DNA of 64,000 nt. Origin: Panacagrimonas sp052389915 (GTDB lineage: Bacteria; Pseudomonadota; Gammaproteobacteria; Nevskiales; Nevskiaceae). The translations under genes were made by a program, and so were the position numbers. Of this stretch, positions 17,097 through 25,517 are shown in pieces (the stretch's first letter is position 1; each line of letters starts with the position of its first letter). Location: the NCBI GenBank assembly GCA_052389915.1, contig JBQTHL010000005.1, positions 78,069 through 142,068 on the forward strand, written 5' to 3'. The notes under the pieces are model-generated. The model was given only the letters and a program-made list of their open reading frames with translations. It was not told the origin of the DNA and did not search any database.

Positions 17097-18059
17097 CTAG
17101 GCAACGCCGAGCTGCTTGAGCTTCGCGACCAGCTGCTCGGCCTTGTCCGGTGCGATGTCCCGCACCGGCGCGAGCACCGGACCGGTCTTGAGACCGATGG
17201 CGCCATACCAGACCTTGAGCGAGGCCAGCGCCGAGGCATAGGTGCCGGTGCGCGCGATCTCCCAGATGAAGGTGTCTTCGTAGAACTCGCGCACGGTCTT
17301 GAGCGCTTCGGACTTCGCACGCGCCTCTTCCCACTTCCCCGCGCGGGACAGCGCCATGTATTCCTTCATCAGCGGACGCTTCTTGCCGTAGAGGATGTAG
17401 GACAGCTCGCCCCAGATCACCTGCCCGCCCTGGCGCAGGTCATCGCAGAAGAAGGACTCCATCGGCTCCATCACGTTGAAGTCCGGCCGCAGCGAGCGGC
17501 GCAGCTTGAGCGTCTCGGCGCGGTTGAGGCTGCCCTGCTTGGCACCGATCACGGTGTCGAGTTCCGCCAGTCGCGCCATCAGGTCCTGGCCCAGCACCTT
17601 GCCGGAGACCGGCGTGCGGTACAGGCAGATGGCGAGATTGGAACGCGCTGCCATGTAGTCGAAGTAATCGAATATTTCGTCGTCCGTGCGCAGCTGCACG
17701 ACCGGATTGATGACCTCTGCGCCGTTGTAGCCCATCTTCTCGACCAGATCCATTTTCTCCAGGGCCTGGTGAACGCTCGGATCGAGGATGATCGTCCAGA
17801 GATCCATGCGGCCTTTCACCGCGTCCGCCACCACCTGGTGATAGCGCACCCAGTCCGAGAGCTTCACGTTCCAGCACTCGGAGATGAAGCCACCGACAAC
17901 GAGGCCATTCAGCCCCATGCCGACGTAAGACTCGATGTTGTCGCGCAGACCGGCCTCGTCGAAGCGGCCGTCGGCGGTGGTCGGCGAGAGCGGGCACATG
18001 TAGAAGTCGCGCACGTTTGCAAGCGCCCATTGCTTTGCTTCCTTCTTGCTGAACTTCAT
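17097..18059 (-). CDS. DapA-family aldolase/hydratase (class I, Schiff base)
   Basis: 320 aa (beta/alpha)8 barrel of the dihydrodipicolinate synthase superfamily. The catalytic Tyr is in LYRTPVSGK and the Schiff-base Lys in VIGAKQGSL. GLVVGGFISEC replaces the usual GTTGE substrate loop, so the substrate differs from DapA and from the NahE-like paralogue at 45178-46173. Members in catabolic clusters split or hydrate pyruvate-bearing side chains. Which compound it uses is unknown. It lies 10 bp after the pair 2 beta subunit gene. Confidence 0.75.
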   Translation of the reverse strand: MKFSKKEAKQWALANVRDFYMCPLSPTTADGRFDEAGLRDNIESYVGMGLNGLVVGGFISECWNVKLSDWVRYHQVVADAVKGRMDLWTIILDPSVHQALEKMDLVEKMGYNGAEVINPVVQLRTDDEIFDYFDYMAARSNLAICLYRTPVSGKVLGQDLMARLAELDTVIGAKQGSLNRAETLKLRRSLRPDFNVMEPMESFFCDDLRQGGQVIWGELSYILYGKKRPLMKEYMALSRAGKWEEARAKSEALKTVREFYEDTFIWEIARTGTYASALASLKVWYGAIGLKTGPVLAPVRDIAPDKAEQLVAKLKQLGVA

Positions 18060-18069
18060 GTCGGTTTCC

Positions 18070-18567
18070 TTAAATAGGGGTCACGAGAAGGGTCTCGATG
18101 CGATGGGTGTCGAATACGACGCTGCGACTCTTCAGCCGCAGCACTGTGTTCACCCGCACCATGGAATCCACATACTTGCCCGCGCTGAACAGGCGGGTTT
18201 CGCCGTCCATGCGCGTCTGCATCAAGAGATAGCTCGTCTGCGAGCGGATGCCCTCGCCATCCCCTTCGAGCAGCACGGGGGAGCCAAGAACGTGTCGGCT
18301 GTAATGCGCCGGGTAGATGTTGGCCTTGCGTAACGCCACCACGCGGTCCAGCAACATGCCGCGGTTGTCGCAGAACACGATCGAGGCCGACAGGCCAAGA
18401 TCGACGTTCTCGCGCGGGATGATCCGGTACTCGCAGTCCTCGGTGAAGAAGTCCGGCCAGAGCTCGAGCCGGTCATCGTCGATGCAGTGCGCGTAGGCGG
18501 CGTTGAACTCCGCAATCTCGCTCAGCAGCAACTGGCGTTCGGCGTTCATGGCGGCGGGAGGATTCAT
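18070..18567 (-). CDS. Ring-hydroxylating oxygenase beta subunit (pair 2)
   Basis: 165 aa SnoaL-like small subunit. EFNAAYAHCIDDDRLELWPD, followed by FTEDCEYRIIPRENVD, is the start usual for anthranilate/salicylate-type small subunits, shorter than NahAd. It overlaps the pair 2 alpha gene by 4 bp (ATGA). A related protein is the beta subunit of pair 5 (31473-32012), with ACIDGDRLEDWPAFF at the matching place, so pairs 2 and 5 look like paralogues. Confidence 0.88.
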   Translation of the reverse strand: MNPPAAMNAERQLLLSEIAEFNAAYAHCIDDDRLELWPDFFTEDCEYRIIPRENVDLGLSASIVFCDNRGMLLDRVVALRKANIYPAHYSRHVLGSPVLLEGDGEGIRSQTSYLLMQTRMDGETRLFSAGKYVDSMVRVNTVLRLKSRSVVFDTHRIETLLVTPI

Positions 18568-19829
18568 GCCGCGCCTCGCATCAGCCCGAAGTATCCTTTC
18601 CAGAATCCACGAACCGCGTTTTCGTCGAGACCGATGGGCGCTACCTTCGACACCACCTCATTGCCACCCATCTCGATGAGTGAGCTCCAGGTATCGGCGC
18701 CGGCCGTGCCCTGCTGGCACAGCTCCACCGCCTCGCCGTCCTCCATGGAGATGTAGCCCGCGGGACCGACGAGGTTGATGTTGCGGATGCGATGCCGGGT
18801 CATGGCGTCGTCGTCGTCCGCATAGCCGAAGTAGGTCCACACCAACTCGGTCTCGGCCACGCTGCGCGTCACGATCTGGCGCGTTGCAAGGGTGTTCTGG
18901 ATCTGCTGCAGCACCACCGAGGGAAACAGCGACTGGATCAGCAGCGCGATGTTGTCATCGAACTCGGGGCGGAACGCGAGCACGCTGGGATCGCGCAGCA
19001 TCTCGGTCCCGCCCGAAGCGCCGGACATCTCGCGGTTCGCCTCCCTCTGATAGTTCTCATAGCCGCCGGCCTGGTTTGGCTTGGACACGGTGAAGGCGTT
19101 GTGGAAGCCGGCCTCGTCAACTTCGCCGGCGCTTTCCTGGCTGGGCCGGTAGATGCCAAAAGTCGGGTAGAACAGGTGCAGCAGGCCGCCGTGATAACCG
19201 TCGCGGCTATTCTCGGAATACAGCTTCCAGTTGCCGCGCATGTTCTGACGCGCGTAGCCGAGCACGCGCACCGGCCGGTTGAAGACGCGACGGATGTAAC
19301 GGCACATGGCCTCGCCGAGAAATTCTTCCAGCGGCGGGGTCTTCTCGTCGAAGCTCAGGAACACCATGCCGCACAGGCTCGCCACCCTCAGTTTCTGCAG
19401 GCTGTGCTGCGCCATGTCGAAATCCTTCGCCATGCCGCCCTCGCCCTTCAGGCCACGCCGGAAGGGAACGCCGCGAAGATTGCCCTGCCCGTCGTAGGCC
19501 CACTGGTGGTAGACGCAGACGAATCTGCCGTCGGCGACCTTGCCGCGCGGCGCGCGGCACACCAGCGCGCCCTTGTGCGCGCAGCGATTCACCCAGGCGT
19601 AAAGCGCGTTGTCGGTGCCGCGTGTCACCACCACCGGCGTGTCGCCGACGTACGTGGACTTGAACGCGCCCACTCCCTCCAGTTCGGCTTCCAGCGCAAC
19701 GTAGGACCAGACCGGACCGCGGAAGATGCGGCGTTGTTCCTCCGCGAAGATGCCGGCGTCGTGGTAGACGCGTGCATCCACCACGTGTGGAGAAGACGTC
19801 GCGATGGCGCTGTCCAGCGGTAGTGTCAT
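18564..19829 (-). CDS. Ring-hydroxylating oxygenase alpha subunit (pair 2), salicylate/anthranilate type
   Basis: 421 aa from the ATG at 19829. The frame stays open far upstream through the pdxA-like gene, but the start is fixed by a TGATG overlap with that gene's stop. Rieske ligands are CAHKGALVC...CVYHQW; the iron site is RDGYHGGLLH. 'GVPFRRGLKGEGGMAKDFD' and FGYADDDD resemble salicylate hydroxylase/anthranilate dioxygenase large subunits (NagG, AhdA1c, AndAc types). These act on aromatic carboxylates. A salicylate-like substrate is an inference from family resemblance. Confidence 0.9.
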   Translation of the reverse strand: MTLPLDSAIATSSPHVVDARVYHDAGIFAEEQRRIFRGPVWSYVALEAELEGVGAFKSTYVGDTPVVVTRGTDNALYAWVNRCAHKGALVCRAPRGKVADGRFVCVYHQWAYDGQGNLRGVPFRRGLKGEGGMAKDFDMAQHSLQKLRVASLCGMVFLSFDEKTPPLEEFLGEAMCRYIRRVFNRPVRVLGYARQNMRGNWKLYSENSRDGYHGGLLHLFYPTFGIYRPSQESAGEVDEAGFHNAFTVSKPNQAGGYENYQREANREMSGASGGTEMLRDPSVLAFRPEFDDNIALLIQSLFPSVVLQQIQNTLATRQIVTRSVAETELVWTYFGYADDDDAMTRHRIRNINLVGPAGYISMEDGEAVELCQQGTAGADTWSSLIEMGGNEVVSKVAPIGLDENAVRGFWKGYFGLMRGAA

Positions 19830-20818
19830 CACAATTCCTTGGGAAAGCCGGTCCCAGCCGCGAGGCTGCCGGCGGCGCGCATGGCATTGAGCACCATGCG
19901 GTGATCGGCAATGCCCTTGCCCACGATGTCGTGGGCCGTGCCGTGCGCAACCGAGAGGTGCACGTAGGGCGGTCCGACGATGACGACCGAGTTGCCGGAG
20001 AAGCCCCAGGTCTTGATCGCGATATGTCCCTGGTCGTGGTACATCGCCAGCACCGCGTCGTAGCGACCCTCGATGCACTGGCGAAAGACCGAGTCGGGAC
20101 TGACTGGCCCTTCTGCATTTACGCCCTGTGCGATCGCGCGGAGTACGCCGGGCGTGATCGCACGTTCCTCTTCCTCGCCGGTCGCGTGCGGATTCAGGCC
20201 GGCGACACCGATACGCGGCGCAGCCAGACCCCAGGCGCGCAGACGGTCGTCGAGCGTGATGATCGATCTGGCGACGAGGTCTTCGCTCATCAGTTCGCAG
20301 ACCTGTCGCAGCGACATGTGATCCGTGACGTGCATGACTCTCAGCGGACCGCTGACCAGACACAGATAACTCTCGCCCGGCGTGACCTTGACCACCTTGT
20401 CGAGCACGCCGGCTTTCTTCATCGCAACCGTGCTGATCGGGCCCATCACCGTGGCAGCGAGTGTGCCGTCGCGCGCGAGACGATCGGCCTCGTCCAGCCA
20501 TACCCCGCTCGCACGCCCGCAGGCGGCATTGTCCTGGCCCGGCGTGATGTCGTTCGGGTCGAGGGCGCCGGAATCGAGGATCTCGATGACGTTCGACGAA
20601 TCGCACAATTCCGCGACAGAGCGGATGGTCCTTACTTCGGCAGACACCCCGGCGATGCGTATCGCCTGCTCCATCGATGCGTGGCTGCCGATGAGCACGG
20701 GCCGCGAGAACTCGTGCACTGCGCCGCTGCACCAGGCTTTGGCCACGACCTCGGGGCCGATCCCGCAGGGATCGCCAATGACGGTGCCGACCAGCGGCCT
20801 TTTCGTGGAGACGCTCAT
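19829..20818 (-). CDS. PdxA-family dehydrogenase, probably acting on a carboxylated diol
   Basis: 329 aa. GTVIGDPCGIGPEV opens the protein; the metal ligands lie in VTDHMSLRQV and AMYHDQGHIAIKTWGF; the signature HGTAHDIVGKG is near the end. PdxA proper oxidises 4-phosphohydroxythreonine in vitamin B6 synthesis. The same family includes TphB, which oxidatively decarboxylates the cis-diol made from terephthalate by a Rieske oxygenase. Here the gene overlaps the pair 2 oxygenase gene by 1 bp and follows pair 3, so a TphB-like role on a carboxylated dihydrodiol is more likely than B6 synthesis. That assignment is contextual. Confidence 0.8.
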   Translation of the reverse strand: MSVSTKRPLVGTVIGDPCGIGPEVVAKAWCSGAVHEFSRPVLIGSHASMEQAIRIAGVSAEVRTIRSVAELCDSSNVIEILDSGALDPNDITPGQDNAACGRASGVWLDEADRLARDGTLAATVMGPISTVAMKKAGVLDKVVKVTPGESYLCLVSGPLRVMHVTDHMSLRQVCELMSEDLVARSIITLDDRLRAWGLAAPRIGVAGLNPHATGEEEERAITPGVLRAIAQGVNAEGPVSPDSVFRQCIEGRYDAVLAMYHDQGHIAIKTWGFSGNSVVIVGPPYVHLSVAHGTAHDIVGKGIADHRMVLNAMRAAGSLAAGTGFPKEL

Positions 20819-20831
20819 CTGGATGCGAGCA

Positions 20832-21323
20832 TCAGAACGGATAGACGATATAGCGCGGCAGCACCGTGGTGTCGTATACCGCGCGCTTGCTCAGGAAGCG
20901 CGGCTCGCCACGGTCGAGCACCACGCTGTCCTCGTACTGGCCCACGGCGAGCAGGTTGGAACTGCCGCCCTCCGGCGTGATCGCGATACTGAAATTGGAG
21001 ACCACACGCAGCTGGCCGCTGTCGATGTGCGGCTTGCCGATTCGCTGTGCGAAGTGGCGCGTACGATACGGCTGGAACGTTCCGGTCCAGACCTTGGTGA
21101 TGAAGGTGACGCGATCGATCAGCCGTGCGCGGCAATCGTCCAGCATCAGCGCGATCTCCAAACCGCGCTCCACATTCTCGGCCGCGATGCAGTAGTACGA
21201 GGAGACGGGATCCTGGCAGAAGCAGTCCAGCCACGCGTCGAGATCGCGACGATCCAGGGCCTCGATATAGCGGCGCTGCAGATCGTCGATCTGGCGCAGC
21301 GAATCTTCGTCTGTGCTGAGCAT
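20832..21323 (-). CDS. Ring-hydroxylating oxygenase beta subunit (pair 3)
   Basis: 163 aa from the ATG at 21323, which overlaps the alpha stop codon (TGATG). The SnoaL-like fold is suggested by LQRRYIEALDRRDLDAWLDC near the N-terminus and VGQYEDSVVLDRGEPRFLSK toward the C-terminus. It shares the basic pattern of the other small subunits here but is divergent. Its gene leads directly into the PdxA-like gene (13 bp). Confidence 0.83.
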   Translation of the reverse strand: MLSTDEDSLRQIDDLQRRYIEALDRRDLDAWLDCFCQDPVSSYYCIAAENVERGLEIALMLDDCRARLIDRVTFITKVWTGTFQPYRTRHFAQRIGKPHIDSGQLRVVSNFSIAITPEGGSSNLLAVGQYEDSVVLDRGEPRFLSKRAVYDTTVLPRYIVYPF

Positions 21324-22507
21324 CAGGCCACCTCCGCTCGCGTGAAGCCCATCAGGTGGCAGTAGTAGCTCCACTTGGGCAGGTTGCCGGCCTCGTCATT
21401 CTGCTTGACGTCGAACCAGATCTCGTCCAGCCGCTTGACACCTTTCTGGAACGCGGCGTTTCCCGGCGTGTGACTGCCGACGTGGATGCGTTGGAAGATC
21501 GAGGCGTCTTCCATGCTGACCATGCCGCAGGGGCCGAGCAGGTTGGAGGACTGGCGGATGCGATGGCGCACCAGTTCCTCGCTATCGTCGACATGCGAGA
21601 AGTAGGCGTAGTGCACCTCGGTGCACTCGACGTTGATCGGCGTGGCGAAGCGCACGTTGATCACGTCCATGTGCTTGGTGATGACGGTCTGTGGAAACAA
21701 TTGCGTGATCCGCGATCCGGTTTCGGCACTCGTAGCCATCAGATCGATCAGGGTCGTGTCCTTGAGGAAGTCGCGGTTCACGACGGGCTTGAGCTGCGAT
21801 TCGAAGGCTAGGTGACCGTTCGTCGTCGGATGCTGCTTGCCCTGCCCGCCTTGCCACCCGAGCAGGCGAAACCCCATGTGCAGCAGGGGTGCGTGATAGC
21901 CATCGTTGTCCGAATAGGCCTTCCAGTTCGAGGCGTAGCGCACTTTCTGATAACCCAGCAGCTTGAGCCGGCCGTCGCCGCCGAGCGCACCGGACAGTGT
22001 ATTGGCCACACTGCCGATCCAGGTTTCCAGCGGCGGCGTTTGCGCACTCGCGGTCGCGAAAATCAGGCCGCAGAACTCCGCGGTGCGCAGCTCACGCAGG
22101 CCGTAGTTTTTCTTGTCGAAGCCGGGCGAAAAATCCTCGGACCCAGGGCAGGCGGCCAGTTCGCCGGTGGTGCGGAACATCCAGCGGTGATACGGGCACT
22201 CGAAGGCCTTGCGATTGCCGCAACTCGCGGTCTCGACCTGGTTGCCCCGGTGCGTGCAACTGTTGAGGAACACGCGAATCCTACCGTCTTCGCCGTGCGT
22301 CACGATGGTCGGCATGCGCCCGAGCTGCATGGTCTTGAAATCGCCGGCCTTGGGAATCTCCGCGCGATGCGCCAGCGCGTGCCACTGCGCGCCATGAAAA
22401 ATGGCTTCGATCTCGCGCTCATACAGCGCCGGGTCGGTGAAAACGGCTTTCGGAATCTCGTTGACCGCATGCGGCCATTGAATGGCTGCGCTCATGGCGT
22501 TGGTCAT
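21323..22507 (-). CDS. Ring-hydroxylating oxygenase alpha subunit (pair 3)
   Basis: 394 aa from the ATG at 22507, which overlaps the upstream SDR stop (ATGA). Rieske ligands: CTHRGNQVE...CPYHRW. Iron site: SDNDGYHAPLLH. It is shorter than NahAc-type subunits and forms a branch separate from the other six here. It may act on an aromatic acid, since its direct neighbours are BenD-like and PdxA-like diol dehydrogenases. Substrate unknown. Confidence 0.88.
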   Translation of the reverse strand: MTNAMSAAIQWPHAVNEIPKAVFTDPALYEREIEAIFHGAQWHALAHRAEIPKAGDFKTMQLGRMPTIVTHGEDGRIRVFLNSCTHRGNQVETASCGNRKAFECPYHRWMFRTTGELAACPGSEDFSPGFDKKNYGLRELRTAEFCGLIFATASAQTPPLETWIGSVANTLSGALGGDGRLKLLGYQKVRYASNWKAYSDNDGYHAPLLHMGFRLLGWQGGQGKQHPTTNGHLAFESQLKPVVNRDFLKDTTLIDLMATSAETGSRITQLFPQTVITKHMDVINVRFATPINVECTEVHYAYFSHVDDSEELVRHRIRQSSNLLGPCGMVSMEDASIFQRIHVGSHTPGNAAFQKGVKRLDEIWFDVKQNDEAGNLPKWSYYCHLMGFTRAEVA

Positions 22508-23319
22508 GGAACTTTCTCCAGATAGTCGGACAAGCGTCGGCCGCGACGGCCGGTGTTGATGATCTCGCCCGTGAGGTGCGAGGCGTCGTCCGAAGCCAGG
22601 AAGGCCACGACCGCGGCCTGCTCTTCGGCACTGGAGAATCGGCCCATGAGGTCTTCGCCTCCGATGAGCTTCATGAACTGCCGCTCCCACTCCTGCTCCT
22701 GCGCGTTCAGTGCGCGCGCCAGCCGCGGCGTCTTGCGCTCCGGGGCCGTCGTGCCGCCGAGCGCCACACAGTTGACGCGGATACTGAGGTCCACGGTCTC
22801 GGCCGCGAGCGCAGTGGTCAGCGCCGCGACCGCGCCCTTGCAGGCGGAGTACGGCACACGATAGACGCCGTCCACCGCGTTGGAACCGATGTTGACGATG
22901 GCGCCACCGGTCTCGCGCATCGCACGCACTGCGGCATGGGCGGTCCACAGCATGGGCCAGAACGAGCGCTCGACTTCCTGGCGGATCTCATCGGGGCTGT
23001 AATGCCAGAAAGGCTTTTTCCAGATCGTGCCGCCGACGTTGTTCACTACCACGTCGAGCCGGCCGAACTCGCGACGCGCAAGCGCCATCACCTCAATCGC
23101 CGCCGCGGACTGGGCCAGATCCGCACAGGCCACACGCGCCTCGATACCCTTGCTGCGCAGCATCTCGACCGCCTCGCGCGCCGGTCCTTCGGCGACATCG
23201 GCAATCACGATGCGTCCACCTTCCTGTCCGATGCGCTCTGCACAGGCATAGCCCACGCCCTGCGCCGCGCCGGTGACGACTGCAACACGACCGCCGAAGC
23301 GTGCAAGTGCCGTGCTCAT
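22504..23319 (-). CDS. benD: BenD-like dihydrodiol-carboxylate dehydrogenase (SDR)
   Basis: 271 aa short-chain dehydrogenase from the ATG at 23319, overlapping the GMC stop (ATGA). The NAD motif is VVTGAAQGVG, the NNVGGTIWKKPF segment is that of BenD/XylL, and the active site is GSNAVDGVYRVPYSACKG. BenD oxidatively decarboxylates 1,6-dihydroxycyclohexa-2,4-diene-1-carboxylate to catechol. The BenA-like oxygenase of pair 6 would make that substrate; pair 3, directly downstream, is another candidate partner. Confidence 0.88.
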   Translation of the reverse strand: MSTALARFGGRVAVVTGAAQGVGYACAERIGQEGGRIVIADVAEGPAREAVEMLRSKGIEARVACADLAQSAAAIEVMALARREFGRLDVVVNNVGGTIWKKPFWHYSPDEIRQEVERSFWPMLWTAHAAVRAMRETGGAIVNIGSNAVDGVYRVPYSACKGAVAALTTALAAETVDLSIRVNCVALGGTTAPERKTPRLARALNAQEQEWERQFMKLIGGEDLMGRFSSAEEQAAVVAFLASDDASHLTGEIINTGRRGRRLSDYLEKVP

Positions 23320-24929
23320 CGCGCGTCCTCGCGGATCAGATCCGAAGCCCGCCACGCCACTGCGAGCGTCGCCGCATGCGTGTGTGCAGAGACCTGCGTC
23401 GGGAACACCGAGGCGTCGATCACGCGCAGTCCCTCGATGCCGTGCACGCGCAGACGCTCGTCCACCGCCCCGATGCCTTCGGGGCCGATGCGACAGGTAC
23501 CTACGGGATGCATGACCGGCCCGCCGAAGCGGCGATGGAAATCGAGCACCTGCTCGTCGGTCTGCACCGAGAGTCCGGGCGCGGTTTCCTCGGGCGCGTA
23601 TCCGGCGAGCGCCTTTTCGGCCACCAGGCTGCGGATGTAACGCAGGATGCGTGCGCTCGTGGCGCGATCTGCCGGAGCGGACAGGAAATTGGGCCGGATG
23701 CGCGGCGACACGTTCGGGTCCTTTGATCTGATCTCGATGCTGCCCAGGCTCTCCGGGCGCAACTGGTAGCCGAAGATCTGGAAGCCGTGTCCGTCCTCGA
23801 AGTCCATGCTCAGCTTGCCGGGCTTGACCAGGAAAGGCGCCATCACGAGCTCCGCGTCGGGTCGGTCCAGCGACGGATCGGTGCGCACGAAGGCCACCGC
23901 ATCGTGCGAGCCCGTTGCCATCAGACCGCGCTTCGAAATCAGGTACTGCATCATGTTGCGCACGAGGCGCAGGCCGCTGAATTCCGGGTTGAGACTGACC
24001 GGCTGATTGATTCGGTACTGCACGACCATCATGCGGTGCTCGCGCAGGTGTGCGCCGACCGCGGGAGAGTCGAGCACCACCGGCACCCCGCAGTTCCGCA
24101 GCACCGCGCCGGGCCCGACGCCGGACACCTGGAGCAGTTGCGGCGACTGGATCGCGCCGGCGGCCACGAGCACCTCGGCGCGTGCGCGAACACTCTGCTT
24201 CACGCCTTTGCGCGTGCAGCTCACGCCGACTGCACGGCGGCCCTCGAACAGGATTTTCTCGACGAAGGTATCGGCCCAGATCTCGAGATTCTTCCTGGCG
24301 CGCACGGCGGGCGATAGAAAGGACACCGAGGCATCCGCACGCTCACCGTTCTTGATGTTCAAGGTGACGTAGCCGATGCCTTCCTGCTCGGGACGGTTGA
24401 TGTCCTGGCGCCTGGGCAGGCCGAGCGCAGCACCGGCATCGATGAAAGCATCGACCAGGGGATGCGGATTCGGGTGTGTGCTGACATGCAGCGGGCCACC
24501 GACGCCGCGCACGTCGTCGGCACCTAGCTCGTGGTCTTCAAAGGCCTTGAAACAGGGCGCGAGCGCCTTCCAGCCCCAGCCGTTCGCACCGCAGGCTTCC
24601 CAGTGGTCGAAATCCTGTGGCTGGCCGCGGGTGTAGAACTGGCCATTGATCGCACTCGACCCGCCGACCATGCGGCCGCGCGGCCAGGATTCGGACTCGC
24701 CACCCGTGCCCTCTTCGGGTTCGGTCTCGAAGCGGCGCACACGCACCGTGTCGAAGATCAGCTTGCCGAAGCCCTTGGGCATGCGCACGATGAAATCGCG
24801 CCGGTCGGGGCCCGCCTCGATCAGCAACACGCGGCGCGATGGGTCCTCGCTGAGGCGGTGCGCGAGCACGCAACCCGCGGAGCCGGCGCCGACGATGATG
24901 AAGTCGAAGCCCGGTGCGTCGGCTTGCAT
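23316..24929 (-). CDS. GMC-family FAD-dependent alcohol oxidoreductase
   Basis: 537 aa. The FAD Rossmann motif is FIIVGAGSAGCVLAHRL, followed by RVLLIEAG. GMC signatures lie near WPRGRMVGGSSAINGQFYTR and VLVAAGAIQSPQLLQVSGVG. The active-site His is in GGPVMHPVGTCRIG. The second catalytic position, usually Asn in 'sgNtNAPT', reads SAHTHAAT, giving a His-His pair as in some family members. Such enzymes oxidise primary alcohols to aldehydes. Here it could oxidise a benzylic alcohol made by the XylM-like hydroxylase, a role filled by XylB in TOL plasmids. Confidence 0.85.
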   Translation of the reverse strand: MQADAPGFDFIIVGAGSAGCVLAHRLSEDPSRRVLLIEAGPDRRDFIVRMPKGFGKLIFDTVRVRRFETEPEEGTGGESESWPRGRMVGGSSAINGQFYTRGQPQDFDHWEACGANGWGWKALAPCFKAFEDHELGADDVRGVGGPLHVSTHPNPHPLVDAFIDAGAALGLPRRQDINRPEQEGIGYVTLNIKNGERADASVSFLSPAVRARKNLEIWADTFVEKILFEGRRAVGVSCTRKGVKQSVRARAEVLVAAGAIQSPQLLQVSGVGPGAVLRNCGVPVVLDSPAVGAHLREHRMMVVQYRINQPVSLNPEFSGLRLVRNMMQYLISKRGLMATGSHDAVAFVRTDPSLDRPDAELVMAPFLVKPGKLSMDFEDGHGFQIFGYQLRPESLGSIEIRSKDPNVSPRIRPNFLSAPADRATSARILRYIRSLVAEKALAGYAPEETAPGLSVQTDEQVLDFHRRFGGPVMHPVGTCRIGPEGIGAVDERLRVHGIEGLRVIDASVFPTQVSAHTHAATLAVAWRASDLIREDAR

Positions 24930-24932
24930 GAC

Positions 24933-25478
24933 TCAGAGGAAGAACAGCAGGTTCTTGCCTTGCACGAAGCGCTGGCCGTAGACCACGTTGCGCGAATACA
25001 GACGCAGCGCGCCATCGTCGCCGCGGCGCAGCACGTCGTCCCGCCGGTAGTGAAACTGGTCCGACTCGTATACGCGGCGGTCGCGGATCATCAGCACGTT
25101 CGAATACACGCGCAGGTCACCGGGCTTCTCGTCTTCGAACACCTCGATGTTGGAGACGTAGTAGATCAGCGTCTCTGGCGGGTCGGAACGCCACTGCAGG
25201 CCGGACTCGGGCTGCGCCACGCGCCTGTCGAGCGCGGAGTAGTCGTCATCGAAATGGAATACCTCGTTCGGCTGCGCGTAACGCCTGTCCTTGGACGATC
25301 GCAACTGCCGGCTCGAGACGCGGTAAGCGATTTCGGGATGCACCATCTCGTTGAGCCAGACGCGCTCCTGCGCGGTGCCGAGCAGGCGCGCTTCCAGATA
25401 CAGGAAGGCCGCAGCCTCCGAGTGCACCGCCTCGCTGACCTTGGCCGCGGCCCGCACGGCCGTCTTCGTTTCTGCCAT
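24933..25478 (-). CDS. Ring-hydroxylating dioxygenase beta subunit (pair 4)
   Basis: 181 aa. AAAFLYLEARLLGTAQERVW, the central SGLQWRSDPPETLIYYVSNI and VLRRGDDGALRLYSRNVVYGQ are typical of NahAd/PhnA2-type small subunits. A ribosome site (GAGGAAAC) precedes the ATG. It lies 39 bp after the alpha gene and 3 bp before the GMC oxidoreductase gene. Confidence 0.92.
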   Translation of the reverse strand: MAETKTAVRAAAKVSEAVHSEAAAFLYLEARLLGTAQERVWLNEMVHPEIAYRVSSRQLRSSKDRRYAQPNEVFHFDDDYSALDRRVAQPESGLQWRSDPPETLIYYVSNIEVFEDEKPGDLRVYSNVLMIRDRRVYESDQFHYRRDDVLRRGDDGALRLYSRNVVYGQRFVQGKNLLFFL

Positions 25479-25517
25479 GACTGTTTCCTCGAATGGTTCG
25501 ATGAATGACTCGGCGGA

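Noticed and set aside
18564..20732. A 722-codon frame that would fuse the pair 2 alpha subunit to upstream sequence
   Set aside because: The upstream part is an out-of-frame reading of the PdxA-like gene; the alpha ATG at 19829 overlaps the pdxA stop as expected.
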